From Bordetella parapertussis (GTDB lineage Bacteria; Pseudomonadota; Gammaproteobacteria; Burkholderiales; Burkholderiaceae_C): a stretch of 19,832 nucleotides of DNA. The stretch spans positions 1-19,832 of the forward strand of contig CALQBT020000005.1 in NCBI GenBank assembly GCA_943328885.2, given 5' to 3'. Positions 1 to 7,886 of this stretch are shown here, piece by piece. The notes under the pieces were generated by a model. The model was not told the origin of the DNA. It worked only from the letters and a program-made list of their open reading frames with translations, and ran no database searches. Each line of letters opens with the position of its first letter. Position 1 is the first letter of the stretch. The position numbers and the translations under genes were made by a program.

Positions 1-693
1 CGGCGTGCCCTGGGCTAGCAACTCGCCCTGGTTCAACACCACCAGGCGCTGGCAGATGCCCATCACCAGCTTCATCTTGTGCTCGACCAGCACGACGGTG
101 CGTTCAGCCGCCAGCGCGGTGATCAAGTCCATCATCACGCCGGTCTCCTCGGGCGACATGCCGGCGGTGGGCTCGTCCATCAACAGCAAGCGCGGCTGCG
201 AGGCCAGCGCCATCGCGATCTCGAGTGCGCGCTGCTGGCCATGCGCCAGCTCGCCGGCGTTGCGGTGGCGCAGGTCGGCCAGCCCGACCCGCCGCAGCAG
301 CGCTTCGGCTTGTTCGGCCACCTCGTACAGCGCAGCACGCGGTTTGAACAGTTCGAAGCGCGACTGGCGCATCTGCGTGGCCACCCGCACGTTCTCGAAC
401 GCGCTGAGCTGCTTGAACAAGTTGGTGATCTGGAAGCTCTTGGCGATGCCAATGCGGGCGAACTGATGCTGCGCCAGCCCGGTGATGTCGCGGCCCTCGA
501 ACACCACCTTGCCGCTGCTGGGCGCCAACGCGCCGCTGATGAGGTTGAAGAAAGTGGATTTGCCGGCGCCATTGGGGCCGATGATCGCGCTGAGCTGGCC
601 GGCCGGGAAGGCCACGCTGACGTTTTCCAGTGCAACGAATGCGCCAAAGCGCTTGCCCAGGCCGGTGACTTCGAGCACCGGGTCCGCACTCAT
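1..693 (-). CDS. livG: Branched-chain-type ABC transporter ATP-binding protein (LivG family), partial at left edge
   Basis: This is the cytoplasmic ATPase subunit of a Liv-type (HAAT) importer. The frame opens at the ATG at 693 and stays open to base 1, giving 231 codons with no stop, so the C-terminus lies outside the window. Visible motifs are Walker A GPNGAGKST (about residues 39-47), a signature region LAHGQQRALEIAMALA, Walker B LLLMDEPTAGMSP, and the switch histidine in VLVEHKM. The DEPTAGMSPEET stretch is typical of LivG/LivF. The start overlaps the stop of the upstream permease in an ATGA arrangement, so translation is probably coupled. Family assignment is secure. The ligand cannot be read from this subunit; the neighbouring aromatic-hydroxylation genes suggest an aromatic or heterocyclic acid rather than an amino acid. 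Confidence 0.93.
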   Translation of the reverse strand, partial: MSADPVLEVTGLGKRFGAFVALENVSVAFPAGQLSAIIGPNGAGKSTFFNLISGALAPSSGKVVFEGRDITGLAQHQFARIGIAKSFQITNLFKQLSAFENVRVATQMRQSRFELFKPRAALYEVAEQAEALLRRVGLADLRHRNAGELAHGQQRALEIAMALASQPRLLLMDEPTAGMSPEETGVMMDLITALAAERTVVLVEHKMKLVMGICQRLVVLNQGELLAQGTP

Positions 694-1679
694 CGTTTGT
701 CCCCGGGTGCCGCGCTGCCGCGCGCCGCCGCGCGCGCCAGCCAGTGCATCGTCGAACCCCAGAGCCCGCGCGGGAAAAACAGTACGAAGACCATGAACAC
801 CGCGCCGACCGCGGCCATCCAGTAGGGCGTCAGGTGCGTCACCACATCCTCCAGGTAGAGGAAGGCGATCGCGCCGACGAAGGGGCCGAAGAAAGTCCCC
901 ATGCCGCCGAGCAGGCACATCATCACCGCCTGGCCTGACTGCAGGTAATGCAGCGAGTCGATCGGCACGATGGACAGGTGCAGCGCTCTCAACGTGCCGG
1001 CCAGGCCGCACAGCGTGGCCGACAGCACGAAGGCCAGCAGCTTGGTGCGCGCCACATCAAAGCCGCAGGCCGCGGCGCGCTGCTCGTTCTCGCGCACGGT
1101 CTCGATCACCGCGCCGAAAGGCGATGCGAGCACCCGCGAGACGAACCACAGCGCCGCGGCGACGAAGATCCAGATGAAGTAGTACTTGGTCACCGGGTTG
1201 ATCAGGTCGATCTTCAGGCCCAGGATCTGGATCGCCTCGACCGTGACGCCGCGAAGACCGTTCTCGCCACCCGTCCAGCGCTCGGCCTTGTAGAAGGCGT
1301 AGTAGACGATCTGGCCCAGCGCGAGCGTGACCATCGAGAAGTAGATGCCCTTGGTGCGGATCGCCAGCGCGCCGATGACCAGACCGGCCAGCGCCGAAGC
1401 AGCGACGCCGGCCGGGATGGCCGCCCACCAGGACCAGCCGGCGTGCACGATCACCATGCCCGCGACATAGCTGCCGATGCCCAGGAAGGCCGCGTGGCCA
1501 AAGGACAGCAGCCCGGTGTAGCCGAACAACAGGTTGAAGCCCACCGCGTACAAGCCGAAGATCAGCACGTTGACCGCCAGCGCCTGGTAAGGCATCAGCA
1601 GCGGGAACAGCAGCAAGAACACCAACACCGCGGCGACGCGGTGGCGGGTGGTGAAGGCTAGGAGGGATTGAAGTGTCAT
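690..1679 (-). CDS. livM: Branched-chain-type ABC transporter permease (LivM family)
   Basis: This is a 329-residue inner-membrane permease of the Liv (HAAT) import family. It is hydrophobic throughout with about eight to ten predicted membrane segments. Family hallmarks are the N-terminal stretch NLLFGYTGLLSFGHAAFLGIG, the RTKGIYFSMVTLALGQI stretch, a cytoplasmic loop with RENEQRAAACGFDV (the ATPase-coupling EAA-like loop), and GGMGTFFGPFVGA near the C-terminus. Length is normal for LivM (roughly 320-420). It starts 10 nt after the stop of the LivH-type permease, and its TGA overlaps the ATG of the ATPase gene, so it sits inside a tightly packed minus-strand operon. Nothing looks broken. The substrate is not determinable from sequence alone. 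Confidence 0.93.
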   Translation of the reverse strand: MTLQSLLAFTTRHRVAAVLVFLLLFPLLMPYQALAVNVLIFGLYAVGFNLLFGYTGLLSFGHAAFLGIGSYVAGMVIVHAGWSWWAAIPAGVAASALAGLVIGALAIRTKGIYFSMVTLALGQIVYYAFYKAERWTGGENGLRGVTVEAIQILGLKIDLINPVTKYYFIWIFVAAALWFVSRVLASPFGAVIETVRENEQRAAACGFDVARTKLLAFVLSATLCGLAGTLRALHLSIVPIDSLHYLQSGQAVMMCLLGGMGTFFGPFVGAIAFLYLEDVVTHLTPYWMAAVGAVFMVFVLFFPRGLWGSTMHWLARAAARGSAAPGDKR

Positions 1680-1689
1680 GCCTTGTCCA

Positions 1690-2598
1690 TCAACCCATCA
1701 GTCCCGCTTTGCCGAACAAGCCCTGCGGCCGCACCAGCAGCACCAGCGCCATCAGCACGAAGATCGACAGCTCAGCGTAGGCCGGCGCGAACAGCGAGGT
1801 GATCGAGAACACCACGCCCACCAGCAGCCCCGCCACGACGGCGCCGGGCAGCGAACCCATGCCGCCGACGACCGTCACGACAAAGGACTCGGCCAGGATC
1901 GTGATGCCCATCTCGGGGTTGACGGCTCGCGTGGGCGCGGCCAGCGCGCCCGACAGCCCGGCGATCGCCGTGCCGATGCCGAACACCAGCCACCAGACTT
2001 TCGACACGTCGATGCCCAGCACGCGGACGATCTCGGGGTCGCGCGCGCCGGCGCGGATGATCAGGCCGTAGCGCGTCTTCTCGATGAACAACCACAGCAG
2101 GCCGATCACCAGCGCCGCGGCCCCGATCAGGAACAAGCGGTAGGTCGGGAAGAAGCCGAAGCCCAGGTTGGTGGCCCCGCGCAGCGCGGCCGGCGTGCTC
2201 GACGGCAGGCCTTCGATGCCAAAGAAGAAGCGCGTCGCGTCGGTCAGCACATAGCCCAGGCCGAAGGTCAGCAGCAGCGGGTAGTCGATGCCTCGGCCAT
2301 AGAGCGGTCGCACCAGCCAGCGCTCGACCCCCAGGCCCAGCGTGCCCACGACCAGCGGCACCAGCGCCAGGCTGAACCAGAAGTTGCCAGTCAGCTGCAA
2401 AAAATAGACGCCGAGGAAGGCGCCGACCATGAAGAACGCGCCATGCGCGAAGTTCACGACCGTCAACATGCCGAAGATCAGCGACAGCCCGATCGCCAGC
2501 AGCGCGTAGACCGCGCCCAGCGCGATGCCGGTGACGAGTTGCAGCGCCAGCAGTTGGGGGGTGATGCCTTCCATGAAGCCTTGCATCAACCCGCCCAT
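1690..2598 (-). CDS. livH: Branched-chain-type ABC transporter permease (LivH family)
   Basis: This is a 302-residue inner-membrane permease that pairs with the LivM-type subunit. The reading frame is open much further upstream, but that part is antisense-like material inside the binding-protein gene. I place the start at the ATG at 2598, where it overlaps the binding-protein stop as TGATG; ATGs at 2586 and 2574 are alternatives. Hallmarks are the N-terminal GIALGAVYALLAIGLSLIFG, NFAHGAFFMVGAFLG, and the C-terminal GGMGSLPGAVVAGLLVGVV followed by LLVRPQGLFGK. Length fits LivH (about 290-310). Coupled translation with the genes on both sides implies one transport complex. Confidence 0.92.
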   Translation of the reverse strand: MGGLMQGFMEGITPQLLALQLVTGIALGAVYALLAIGLSLIFGMLTVVNFAHGAFFMVGAFLGVYFLQLTGNFWFSLALVPLVVGTLGLGVERWLVRPLYGRGIDYPLLLTFGLGYVLTDATRFFFGIEGLPSSTPAALRGATNLGFGFFPTYRLFLIGAAALVIGLLWLFIEKTRYGLIIRAGARDPEIVRVLGIDVSKVWWLVFGIGTAIAGLSGALAAPTRAVNPEMGITILAESFVVTVVGGMGSLPGAVVAGLLVGVVFSITSLFAPAYAELSIFVLMALVLLVRPQGLFGKAGLMG

Positions 2599-3842
2599 CA
2601 GGTGCTGATCTTGTGGCCGAGCTCGTCGCAGGTCCTGAGGTTCTTCTCGTCGGCGCCCTCGATCGCCAGCACCTTGAAGACGTCGTACTTGTCCTTCATC
2701 GCGGTCGATTTGGACTCGACGATCACCACCGACTGCACCGACTGGTGGTCGCACTTGCGGTAGCTCTGCTCGCCCTTGTACCAGTTGTACTTGAGCTGGC
2801 GCAGCGCGATCGCGACCCGGGTCGAATCGACCGCGTCGGCGTTCTTGACCGCTTGCAGCACGCTCTTGATGCCGGCGTAGCCGAGCGCGCCGTAGTCGCT
2901 GGGCACTGCGCCGCCGTAAGCCTTGCGGAAGGCGTCGTTGAAGGCCTTGGCGGCGGGGATCTTGTCTTCCATGCCCCAGTAGTAGCTGGTGCCACCGATG
3001 ATGCCGTCGAAGGCCTCGGGCCCACCTGCCTGACGCGAGGTGTAGAGCAGCACCGGCGTGATCACCTTGGTGTGCTGCTTTAGCCCGAAGTCGGTGACTT
3101 GCTTGGCCGAGTTCACCAAGTCGCGGCCGAAGTTGCACAGCACCAGCACGTCGGGCTTGAGCGACTGGATCCGCGGCAGGAAGGCTGAGTAGTCCGCAGC
3201 GCCCAGCGGGTGCCGGATGTCGGCCAGCGTCTGCATGCCCATGGGTTGGCCAGCGCGCTGGAAGCCGCGCACCATCTCATGGCCGTAGGCGTAGTCGGCG
3301 GTCAGGTAGACCACTTTTTTGCCGAACTTCGGGAACGCATAACGCGCCACTGCACCGGCCGTCAGGTGAGGGTTCAGTGCTTCATGGAAAGTGAACAGGC
3401 TCCAGTCTTTGGCCTCGTTGATCGCGTCCGACTGGCTGATCGAGTTGAACAACACCTTGCGGTCGCGGCAGACCGCGTTGATCGACAGCTGGGTCGCTGC
3501 CGACAGCGACCCGACGACGAAGTCGACCTTGTCTTTCTCGATCAGTTCGAGCGTGCGGGTCGCGGCTTCGCCGGGGTTCAACTTGTCGTCGCGCACCAGC
3601 AGTTCGCACAAGCGGCCTTTGTAGCCGCCTGCGGCGTTGAATTCCTTGACCGCGAGTTCAGCGGCACGGACCTGGTCCTGCGCCTCGGCCGAGAACGCAC
3701 CGGTCAGCGGCACCGGGAAGCCGATCTTGATCGGCCCGGCCTGCGCAAGAGCGCCGGAGAACAGCAGCGGGCTGGCGGCAACGGCGCTGCCGGCCCCCAG
3801 CGTCTGGAGCAGCCGGCGGCGGTTGGGGAGGGACTGGGTCAT
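2598..3842 (-). CDS. Periplasmic substrate-binding protein of Liv-type ABC importer (LivJ-like, Peripla_BP_6)
   Basis: This 414-residue protein is the extracytoplasmic receptor for the Liv-type importer encoded downstream. The frame extends 49 codons further upstream, but the ATG at 3842 has a good AGGAG (3850-3854) seven bases ahead and begins a signal sequence, so I use it. The N-terminus, NRRRLLQTLGAGSAVAAS with a likely cleavage after ALA near residue 33, has a twin-arginine character, suggesting possible Tat export. The mature part starts PIKIGFPVPLTGAFS, the usual first strand of this type-1 periplasmic-binding fold. It continues through LLVRDDKLNPGEAATRTLELI and DFVVGSLSAATQLSIN, which are typical of LivJ/AmiC-like receptors. 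It lies 75 nt after the monooxygenase gene on the same strand, so the ligand is likely the monooxygenase pathway's substrate. This last point is inference. Confidence 0.9.
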   Translation of the reverse strand: MTQSLPNRRRLLQTLGAGSAVAASPLLFSGALAQAGPIKIGFPVPLTGAFSAEAQDQVRAAELAVKEFNAAGGYKGRLCELLVRDDKLNPGEAATRTLELIEKDKVDFVVGSLSAATQLSINAVCRDRKVLFNSISQSDAINEAKDWSLFTFHEALNPHLTAGAVARYAFPKFGKKVVYLTADYAYGHEMVRGFQRAGQPMGMQTLADIRHPLGAADYSAFLPRIQSLKPDVLVLCNFGRDLVNSAKQVTDFGLKQHTKVITPVLLYTSRQAGGPEAFDGIIGGTSYYWGMEDKIPAAKAFNDAFRKAYGGAVPSDYGALGYAGIKSVLQAVKNADAVDSTRVAIALRQLKYNWYKGEQSYRKCDHQSVQSVVIVESKSTAMKDKYDVFKVLAIEGADEKNLRTCDELGHKIST

Positions 3843-3918
3843 TTGCGTTCTCCTGGTGACGGTTCGGTTGGGACTTGGCGGCTCGGGGGCGTGAAAAACG
3901 AAACAGTTGGCTGCGACA

Positions 3919-5163
3919 TCAGGCGGCGACGCCGACTCTTGCTGCCAGCGACAGGTCGATCGCGGTCTCGCGCAGCACACCCAGCGCATCGCGGTCGGTC
4001 ATGGGCTGCGCGCCTGGGGGGCAGGTGGTGTCGCCGGGCTGAGCCGCGCGGGACTGAAGATAGGCGCCGAGCCGGCGGCCGCGCTCGACCACTGCGCTGC
4101 CGGGGCCGAGCCGCGAGGCCTCGAAGCTGCGCAGCGCGGCCGCTGTCGCGCCATGCTGGGCGATCGCTCTGGCCAGCGCCAGCGCGTCCTCGCCGGCCTT
4201 GGTCACACCCATGCCCACATGGGGTCGGGCGACGAACGCGGCGTCGCCCATCAGCGCGACCCGGCCAAAGGCCAGCCGGTCCGAGCTCAGGTCGAAGATG
4301 GGTTGCAGAAACGGCTGTTCGGTCTGGTCGACCACCTCGGCCCACTGCGGCGCCAGCAGCCGGTGGGCGGCGTCGCGCATGCGTTCGATCTCCCGCGGAT
4401 GGACGCGCTGCGGCGGGATGCCGCCAGCGTGGTGGACACCGTCGCCATCGGTCATCAGCCGGCGCAACTCGATCGCCTCATCGGCAGGTCGGTACCAAAC
4501 AAAGTTGTAGCGGCGTTGCCCCGGCCGGGTGCTGTTGGCGGCGCCGGCGACCGGGTAGCCGATCATCTGTTCGCCGGGCGGCAGCCCGAAGCCGAAGTGG
4601 CCGAACAAGGTCTCGCGCGTGTGCGTCGAGAGCCTGGCCTCGTCGCAGACGCCGCGCCAGGCGAGGTAGCCGGCGTAGCAGGGCTGGACCTCGGGTGCCA
4701 GCGCCGCGCGGACGGTCGAACGGATGCCGTCCGATGCCACCAGCAGGTCGGCCTCGAAATGCTCGCCACCGGCGCAGATCACGCGCACGCCGTCGGCGTC
4801 CTGCTCGATGGCGCTCACGCAGTGGCCGCGCAGACAGCGCTCGGCCGGCAGCGCATCCAGCAGCAGCGAGTACAGCCGGCTCCAGGAGGTCAGCACCTGC
4901 GGGCAGTCCAGCCTGGCCTGCACCTGGCCCAAGGCGTCCAGCGCCACCCGCTGCGCGACGGCAACACCTAGCGTGTCGTCGACCACCGCGCCGGCGGCGC
5001 GCAGCGCGTCCACCAGCGGTCTGTGGGTGACGATGCCGGCGCCGCGACCGTCTAGCGAGCCGGGGGCTTTTTCAAGCAAGGTCAGTTCGTGCCCGGCGCG
5101 CAGCAGCACGTTGGCAGCGAGCAGGCCGCCCAGCGAGCCACCGACGACGAGGATGCGCGCCAT
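3919..5163 (-). CDS. FAD-dependent aromatic-ring monooxygenase (2,6-dihydroxypyridine 3-monooxygenase-like)
   Basis: This 414-residue class A flavoprotein monooxygenase should use NAD(P)H and O2 to hydroxylate an aromatic or heteroaromatic ring. The N-terminal Rossmann motif is VVGGSLGG (residues 6-13), a GxSxxG variant seen in the dihydroxypyridine/uric-acid hydroxylase branch, followed by E31 for the FAD ribose. The DG motif is LVASDGIRSTVR (141-152). The GD motif is ALMGDAAFVARPHVGMG (303-319), followed by KAGEDALALARAI. The ARPH continuation and SRLY at 95-98 favour the DhpH-like branch over classical PobA. The start at 5163 is chosen because the upstream part of the open frame overlaps the VOC gene and has no homologous look; the gap to the VOC stop is only 4 nt. 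Substrate identity is unproven. The adjacent Mo hydroxylase suggests an N-heterocycle. Confidence 0.88.
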   Translation of the reverse strand: MARILVVGGSLGGLLAANVLLRAGHELTLLEKAPGSLDGRGAGIVTHRPLVDALRAAGAVVDDTLGVAVAQRVALDALGQVQARLDCPQVLTSWSRLYSLLLDALPAERCLRGHCVSAIEQDADGVRVICAGGEHFEADLLVASDGIRSTVRAALAPEVQPCYAGYLAWRGVCDEARLSTHTRETLFGHFGFGLPPGEQMIGYPVAGAANSTRPGQRRYNFVWYRPADEAIELRRLMTDGDGVHHAGGIPPQRVHPREIERMRDAAHRLLAPQWAEVVDQTEQPFLQPIFDLSSDRLAFGRVALMGDAAFVARPHVGMGVTKAGEDALALARAIAQHGATAAALRSFEASRLGPGSAVVERGRRLGAYLQSRAAQPGDTTCPPGAQPMTDRDALGVLRETAIDLSLAARVGVAA

Positions 5164-5167
5164 CGAT

Positions 5168-5617
5168 TCAGGCCGCTGCCAGGCCTGAAGACTCGGCCGC
5201 GGGGTAGTTGAGCTCGACCACGATGCCGTTGGGGTCGTCGACAAAGACCTGGTGCAGGCCGAGGCCGGGCACCCGGCGTTCTGTGCAAGGCGTGCCGAGC
5301 CGCGCCAGCGTCTGGCGCATCGCCGCCAGGCCGGTGGCGAAGAAGGCGACATGGTCGACCGCGCCACTGCCGTGCAGCTTGGTGTTGTCGCGCTCGCCCA
5401 GGTAAGCGTTCAAGCCGGTCGGGTCGTCGCGAGCGATGCCGATGATGTGGACCACGGCGTTGGCCCAGACGGTCGTGTCGCCGGCGTACAGCCACAGGCC
5501 TGGAAAAGGAAAGTCAGGCCTTGGGCCGACCACCAGACCCAGCAGGTCGGCGTAGAAGCGCCGGCAGGCTTCGAGGTCATAGGTGCGAATCGAGTAGTGG
5601 TTCAAGCTCAGTGACAT
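5168..5617 (-). CDS. VOC-fold (glyoxalase/extradiol dioxygenase superfamily) protein
   Basis: This is a 149-residue single-chain vicinal-oxygen-chelate protein with two beta-alpha-beta-beta-beta modules. Module 1 begins LNHYSIRTYDLEACRRFYADLLGL and module 2 begins VDHVAFFATGLAAMRQTLARLG, ending with VFVDDPNGIVVELNY. Candidate metal ligands at family positions are H7, H57, H89 and E135. The ATG at 5617 has a modest AGAGA upstream and gives the standard VOC start; the frame is open 37 codons further but overlaps the TetR gene. It lies 16 nt from the TetR stop and 4 nt before the monooxygenase start, so it is co-transcribed. It might be a ring-cleavage, isomerase or hydrolytic enzyme of the pathway. 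VOC proteins are too diverse to name the reaction. Confidence 0.85.
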   Translation of the reverse strand: MSLSLNHYSIRTYDLEACRRFYADLLGLVVGPRPDFPFPGLWLYAGDTTVWANAVVHIIGIARDDPTGLNAYLGERDNTKLHGSGAVDHVAFFATGLAAMRQTLARLGTPCTERRVPGLGLHQVFVDDPNGIVVELNYPAAESSGLAAA

Positions 5618-5633
5618 GGTGTCTCTCTTGGGT

Positions 5634-6368
5634 TCAGGCGGCTTGGGCGTTGCGCTCGGACAAGCGTTCGGCCAACAGCTCGCCAGCCTGGTGGAGATAG
5701 CCTCGCACCCGGTCTCGGATGAAGGCATCGGTCATCAGCGGATCGTCTTGACCGCGAAAGCGCTGGCCATAACACAGTGGCAGGATGCCCAGGTGGTAGA
5801 CCAGTCCGCCGTGCAGGCCCATCAGCAGGCCTTCCTCGCGGGCCGAGGCCGGGCGGCGCGAATGCAGGCCATGGCAGCGTCGGGCTTCGCGCAACAGGCG
5901 CGGAAACAGACGCTCGCGCAGCAGGTGGAAATAGCGCTGCGGGATCAGCCCGTCGTTCATCCCAGAATGCATCAGGATGCGCAGCCATTCGGGCGTCAGG
6001 ATCGCGGTCAGGTACTCGCGGTAGAACTTGCACAGCTTGTCTTCTGCGGGTGATGCGCCATCGAGCAAGACCTCCCAGCGCGGGTCCCAGCGGCCCTCGA
6101 ATACCGTGGCGTAGACGCGGTCGATCAGCGCTTGCTTGGTCGGGAAGTAGTGGTAGAGCAGCGCATGGGTGACACCGATTTCGGCCGCGAGTTCGCGGGT
6201 CTGGGCACCGAAGCCGCGGCGCGAGAAGAAGTTCACCGCACCGGCCAGGATCTGTTGCTCGCGCTCGGCTGCCGTCAGCCTGCGACGCGCAGCGCTGGCC
6301 GGCCGAGCAAGGACGGGGCTAGGCTGACGGCCTGGCGGAGGACTTGGGGTTTTTGCGGTATTGACCAT
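5634..6368 (-). CDS. TetR-family transcriptional regulator
   Basis: This is a 244-residue one-component regulator. The N-terminal DNA-binding domain reads QQILAGAVNFFSRRGFGAQT, then RELAAEIGVTHALLYHYFPT and KQALIDRVYATVF, a textbook TetR helix-turn-helix (about residues 37-84 from the chosen start) with the YHYFPTKQALI signature. The remainder is a helical ligand-binding and dimerisation domain. I chose the ATG at 6368. A TTG at 6425 would add 19 residues, and neither has a strong ribosome-binding site. It is divergent from the Mo hydroxylase genes with about 100 bp between them and heads the monooxygenase/transporter operon. It therefore probably controls both directions, with a pathway compound as inducer (inference). 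Confidence 0.9.
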   Translation of the reverse strand: MVNTAKTPSPPPGRQPSPVLARPASAARRRLTAAEREQQILAGAVNFFSRRGFGAQTRELAAEIGVTHALLYHYFPTKQALIDRVYATVFEGRWDPRWEVLLDGASPAEDKLCKFYREYLTAILTPEWLRILMHSGMNDGLIPQRYFHLLRERLFPRLLREARRCHGLHSRRPASAREEGLLMGLHGGLVYHLGILPLCYGQRFRGQDDPLMTDAFIRDRVRGYLHQAGELLAERLSERNAQAA

Positions 6369-6369
6369 T

Positions 6370-6387
6370 TGCTCAACGGTGAGAGCA
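6370..6387. promoter_or_regulatory. Candidate TetR operator (short inverted repeat) in the divergent intergenic region
   Basis: TGCTC and GAGCA form perfect 5-bp arms around an 8-bp spacer, 18 bp in all, directly abutting the start codon of the TetR gene in the roughly 100-bp gap to the Mo hydroxylase genes. Size and position fit an autoregulatory TetR operator, but the arms are short and could occur by chance. No convincing -35/-10 pair was recognised in this gap. Confidence 0.25.
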
Positions 6388-6468
6388 TTGTCGAATGCCG
6401 GTTCTACAAGCACCAATCCCGACAAACCCGCAGGCCGTCTCGGCCGGCATCACCCACAAGGAGTCGCG

Positions 6469-7323
6469 ATGAAGGCGCCCCCGTTCGACTATCTGCGCGC
6501 GAGCTCGCTGCCCCAGGTCTTCGAGCTGCTAACAAAGCACGGCAGCGATGCACGCGTGCTGGCCGGCGGCCAGACCCTGGTGGCCACGCTCAACATGCGC
6601 TTGTCCGAGCCGGCCTTGTTGGTCGATATCACCGCGCTCGAGGCCTTGCGTGGCATCACTTTGGCCGATGGGCTGCTGCGCATTGGTGCGCTCGTCACCC
6701 ATGCCGAGATCGAGGCGTCGGTGCTGGTCGCGCGCCATGCCCCGCTGCTGGCCCAGGCCGCGCCGCACATCGCCCACCGCGCGATCCGCAACCTTGGCAC
6801 CTTCGGCGGTTCGCTCGCCTATGCTGACCCGGCCGCAGAATGGCCGAGCTGCGTGCGCGCGCTGGACGCCACCCTGGTGCTGACCAGCGCCCGGGGTGAG
6901 CGTCGGGTCGTCGCAGCGGATTTTTTCCAAGGTCTGTACACCACCGCGCTGCAGCCGGACGAGTTGCTGTTGGCCTGCGAGATCCCGCTGTTGGCGGCTG
7001 ACGAGCATCAGTGTTTCGACGAACTGGCGCGGCGCCACGGCGACTACGCGATCACCGGCCTGGCTGCGCGCACGCTGCGCCGCGGTGGCCGACTGCATGG
7101 CGTGCGGCTGGCTTTCCTGGGACTCGAAGACCGGCCGGTGCGAGCGCCTCGCACCGAAGCCTTGCTCGACGGCCGGTGGCCTGACGAGGCCTTGCTCGCG
7201 CAGGCCAACGAGGTCTTGCGGTCGGAGCTGCGACCGGTGGCCGACCTGACCCACAGCGCCGAGACCAAGCGCCACCTTGCCGCCGTGCTGTGCCAGCGCG
7301 CGCTGCGCCGGCTGGCGGCCTGA
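6469..7323 (+). CDS. Molybdenum hydroxylase, FAD-binding medium subunit (CoxM/CutM-type, xanthine dehydrogenase family)
   Basis: This 284-residue subunit carries FAD and passes electrons between the Fe-S subunit and the external acceptor. FAD-binding motifs are VLAGGQTLVATLNMRL (residues 30-45) and NLGTFGGSLAYADPAAEWP (108-126), both canonical for CoxM/NdhF-type subunits. The start at 6469 is set by AAGGAG at 6458-6463, five bases upstream; an earlier in-frame ATG at 6361 lacks family similarity and would overlap the TetR start. It is the first of three genes in M-S-L order and is divergent from the TetR regulator. Length is typical (about 270-300). The fold is certain; the substrate class is not. 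Confidence 0.93.
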   Translation: MKAPPFDYLRASSLPQVFELLTKHGSDARVLAGGQTLVATLNMRLSEPALLVDITALEALRGITLADGLLRIGALVTHAEIEASVLVARHAPLLAQAAPHIAHRAIRNLGTFGGSLAYADPAAEWPSCVRALDATLVLTSARGERRVVAADFFQGLYTTALQPDELLLACEIPLLAADEHQCFDELARRHGDYAITGLAARTLRRGGRLHGVRLAFLGLEDRPVRAPRTEALLDGRWPDEALLAQANEVLRSELRPVADLTHSAETKRHLAAVLCQRALRRLAA

Positions 7324-7358
7324 TCGCAGCCTGACCCCAAGCCTTACGAGGACCCGTC

Positions 7359-7886
7359 ATGAACACCGCATTGCCCCTGCAGCGCATCAGCGTCACCGTT
7401 AACGGCAGCGTGATGGCGCGCAACGTCGAGCCGCGACGCCACCTGGTCGACTTTCTGCGCGAGGACTGCGGCCTGACCGGCTCGCACCTGGGCTGCGAGC
7501 ACGGTGTCTGTGGCGCCTGCACCGTCAGGCTGGACGGGCGCATCGTGCGCGGCTGCCTGGTGCTGGCGGTGCAGGCCGATGGCCGCAGCGTCGAGACCGC
7601 CGAGACGCCCGAGCCGTCGTCGCGGCTGCGCGCGCTGCAGGACGCGTTCATCGCCCGCAACGCGCTGCAGTGCGGCTACTGCACCTCGGGCATGTTGATG
7701 GCCGCGCTCGAACTCGTCGAGCAGCGCCCTGACGCCGACCGCGAGGCGGTGCGGCGGTGGATCAGCGGCAACTACTGTCGCTGCACCGGCTACCACGCGA
7801 TCGTCGACGCGGTCTGCGATGTGCTCGCGGCTGAACTTGACAAGAACCGCGCCGGTCGACTGCCCGCCACCGAGGTGACGGCATGA
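7359..7886 (+). CDS. Molybdenum hydroxylase, 2Fe-2S small subunit (CoxS-type)
   Basis: This 175-residue electron-transfer subunit carries two 2Fe-2S clusters. The N-terminal plant-ferredoxin-like cluster is bound by C46, C51, C54 (GCEHGVCGACTV) and C66. The C-terminal four-helix cluster is bound by C105, C108 (QCGYCTSGM) and C140, C142 (NYCRCTGY). All eight ligands are present. The ATG at 7359 has GAGG at 7348-7351. It begins 35 nt after the FAD subunit, and its stop overlaps the large-subunit start as ATGA. This arrangement fits stoichiometric assembly of an LMS-type heterotrimer in the cytoplasm. Confidence 0.96.
   Translation: MNTALPLQRISVTVNGSVMARNVEPRRHLVDFLREDCGLTGSHLGCEHGVCGACTVRLDGRIVRGCLVLAVQADGRSVETAETPEPSSRLRALQDAFIARNALQCGYCTSGMLMAALELVEQRPDADREAVRRWISGNYCRCTGYHAIVDAVCDVLAAELDKNRAGRLPATEVTA

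Noticed and set aside
3210..5030. Long plus-strand open frame antisense to the binding protein and monooxygenase genes
   Set aside because: Its translation is low-complexity and Arg/Pro/Ala-rich at the C-terminal half, with no family motifs, while the minus strand carries clear genes.
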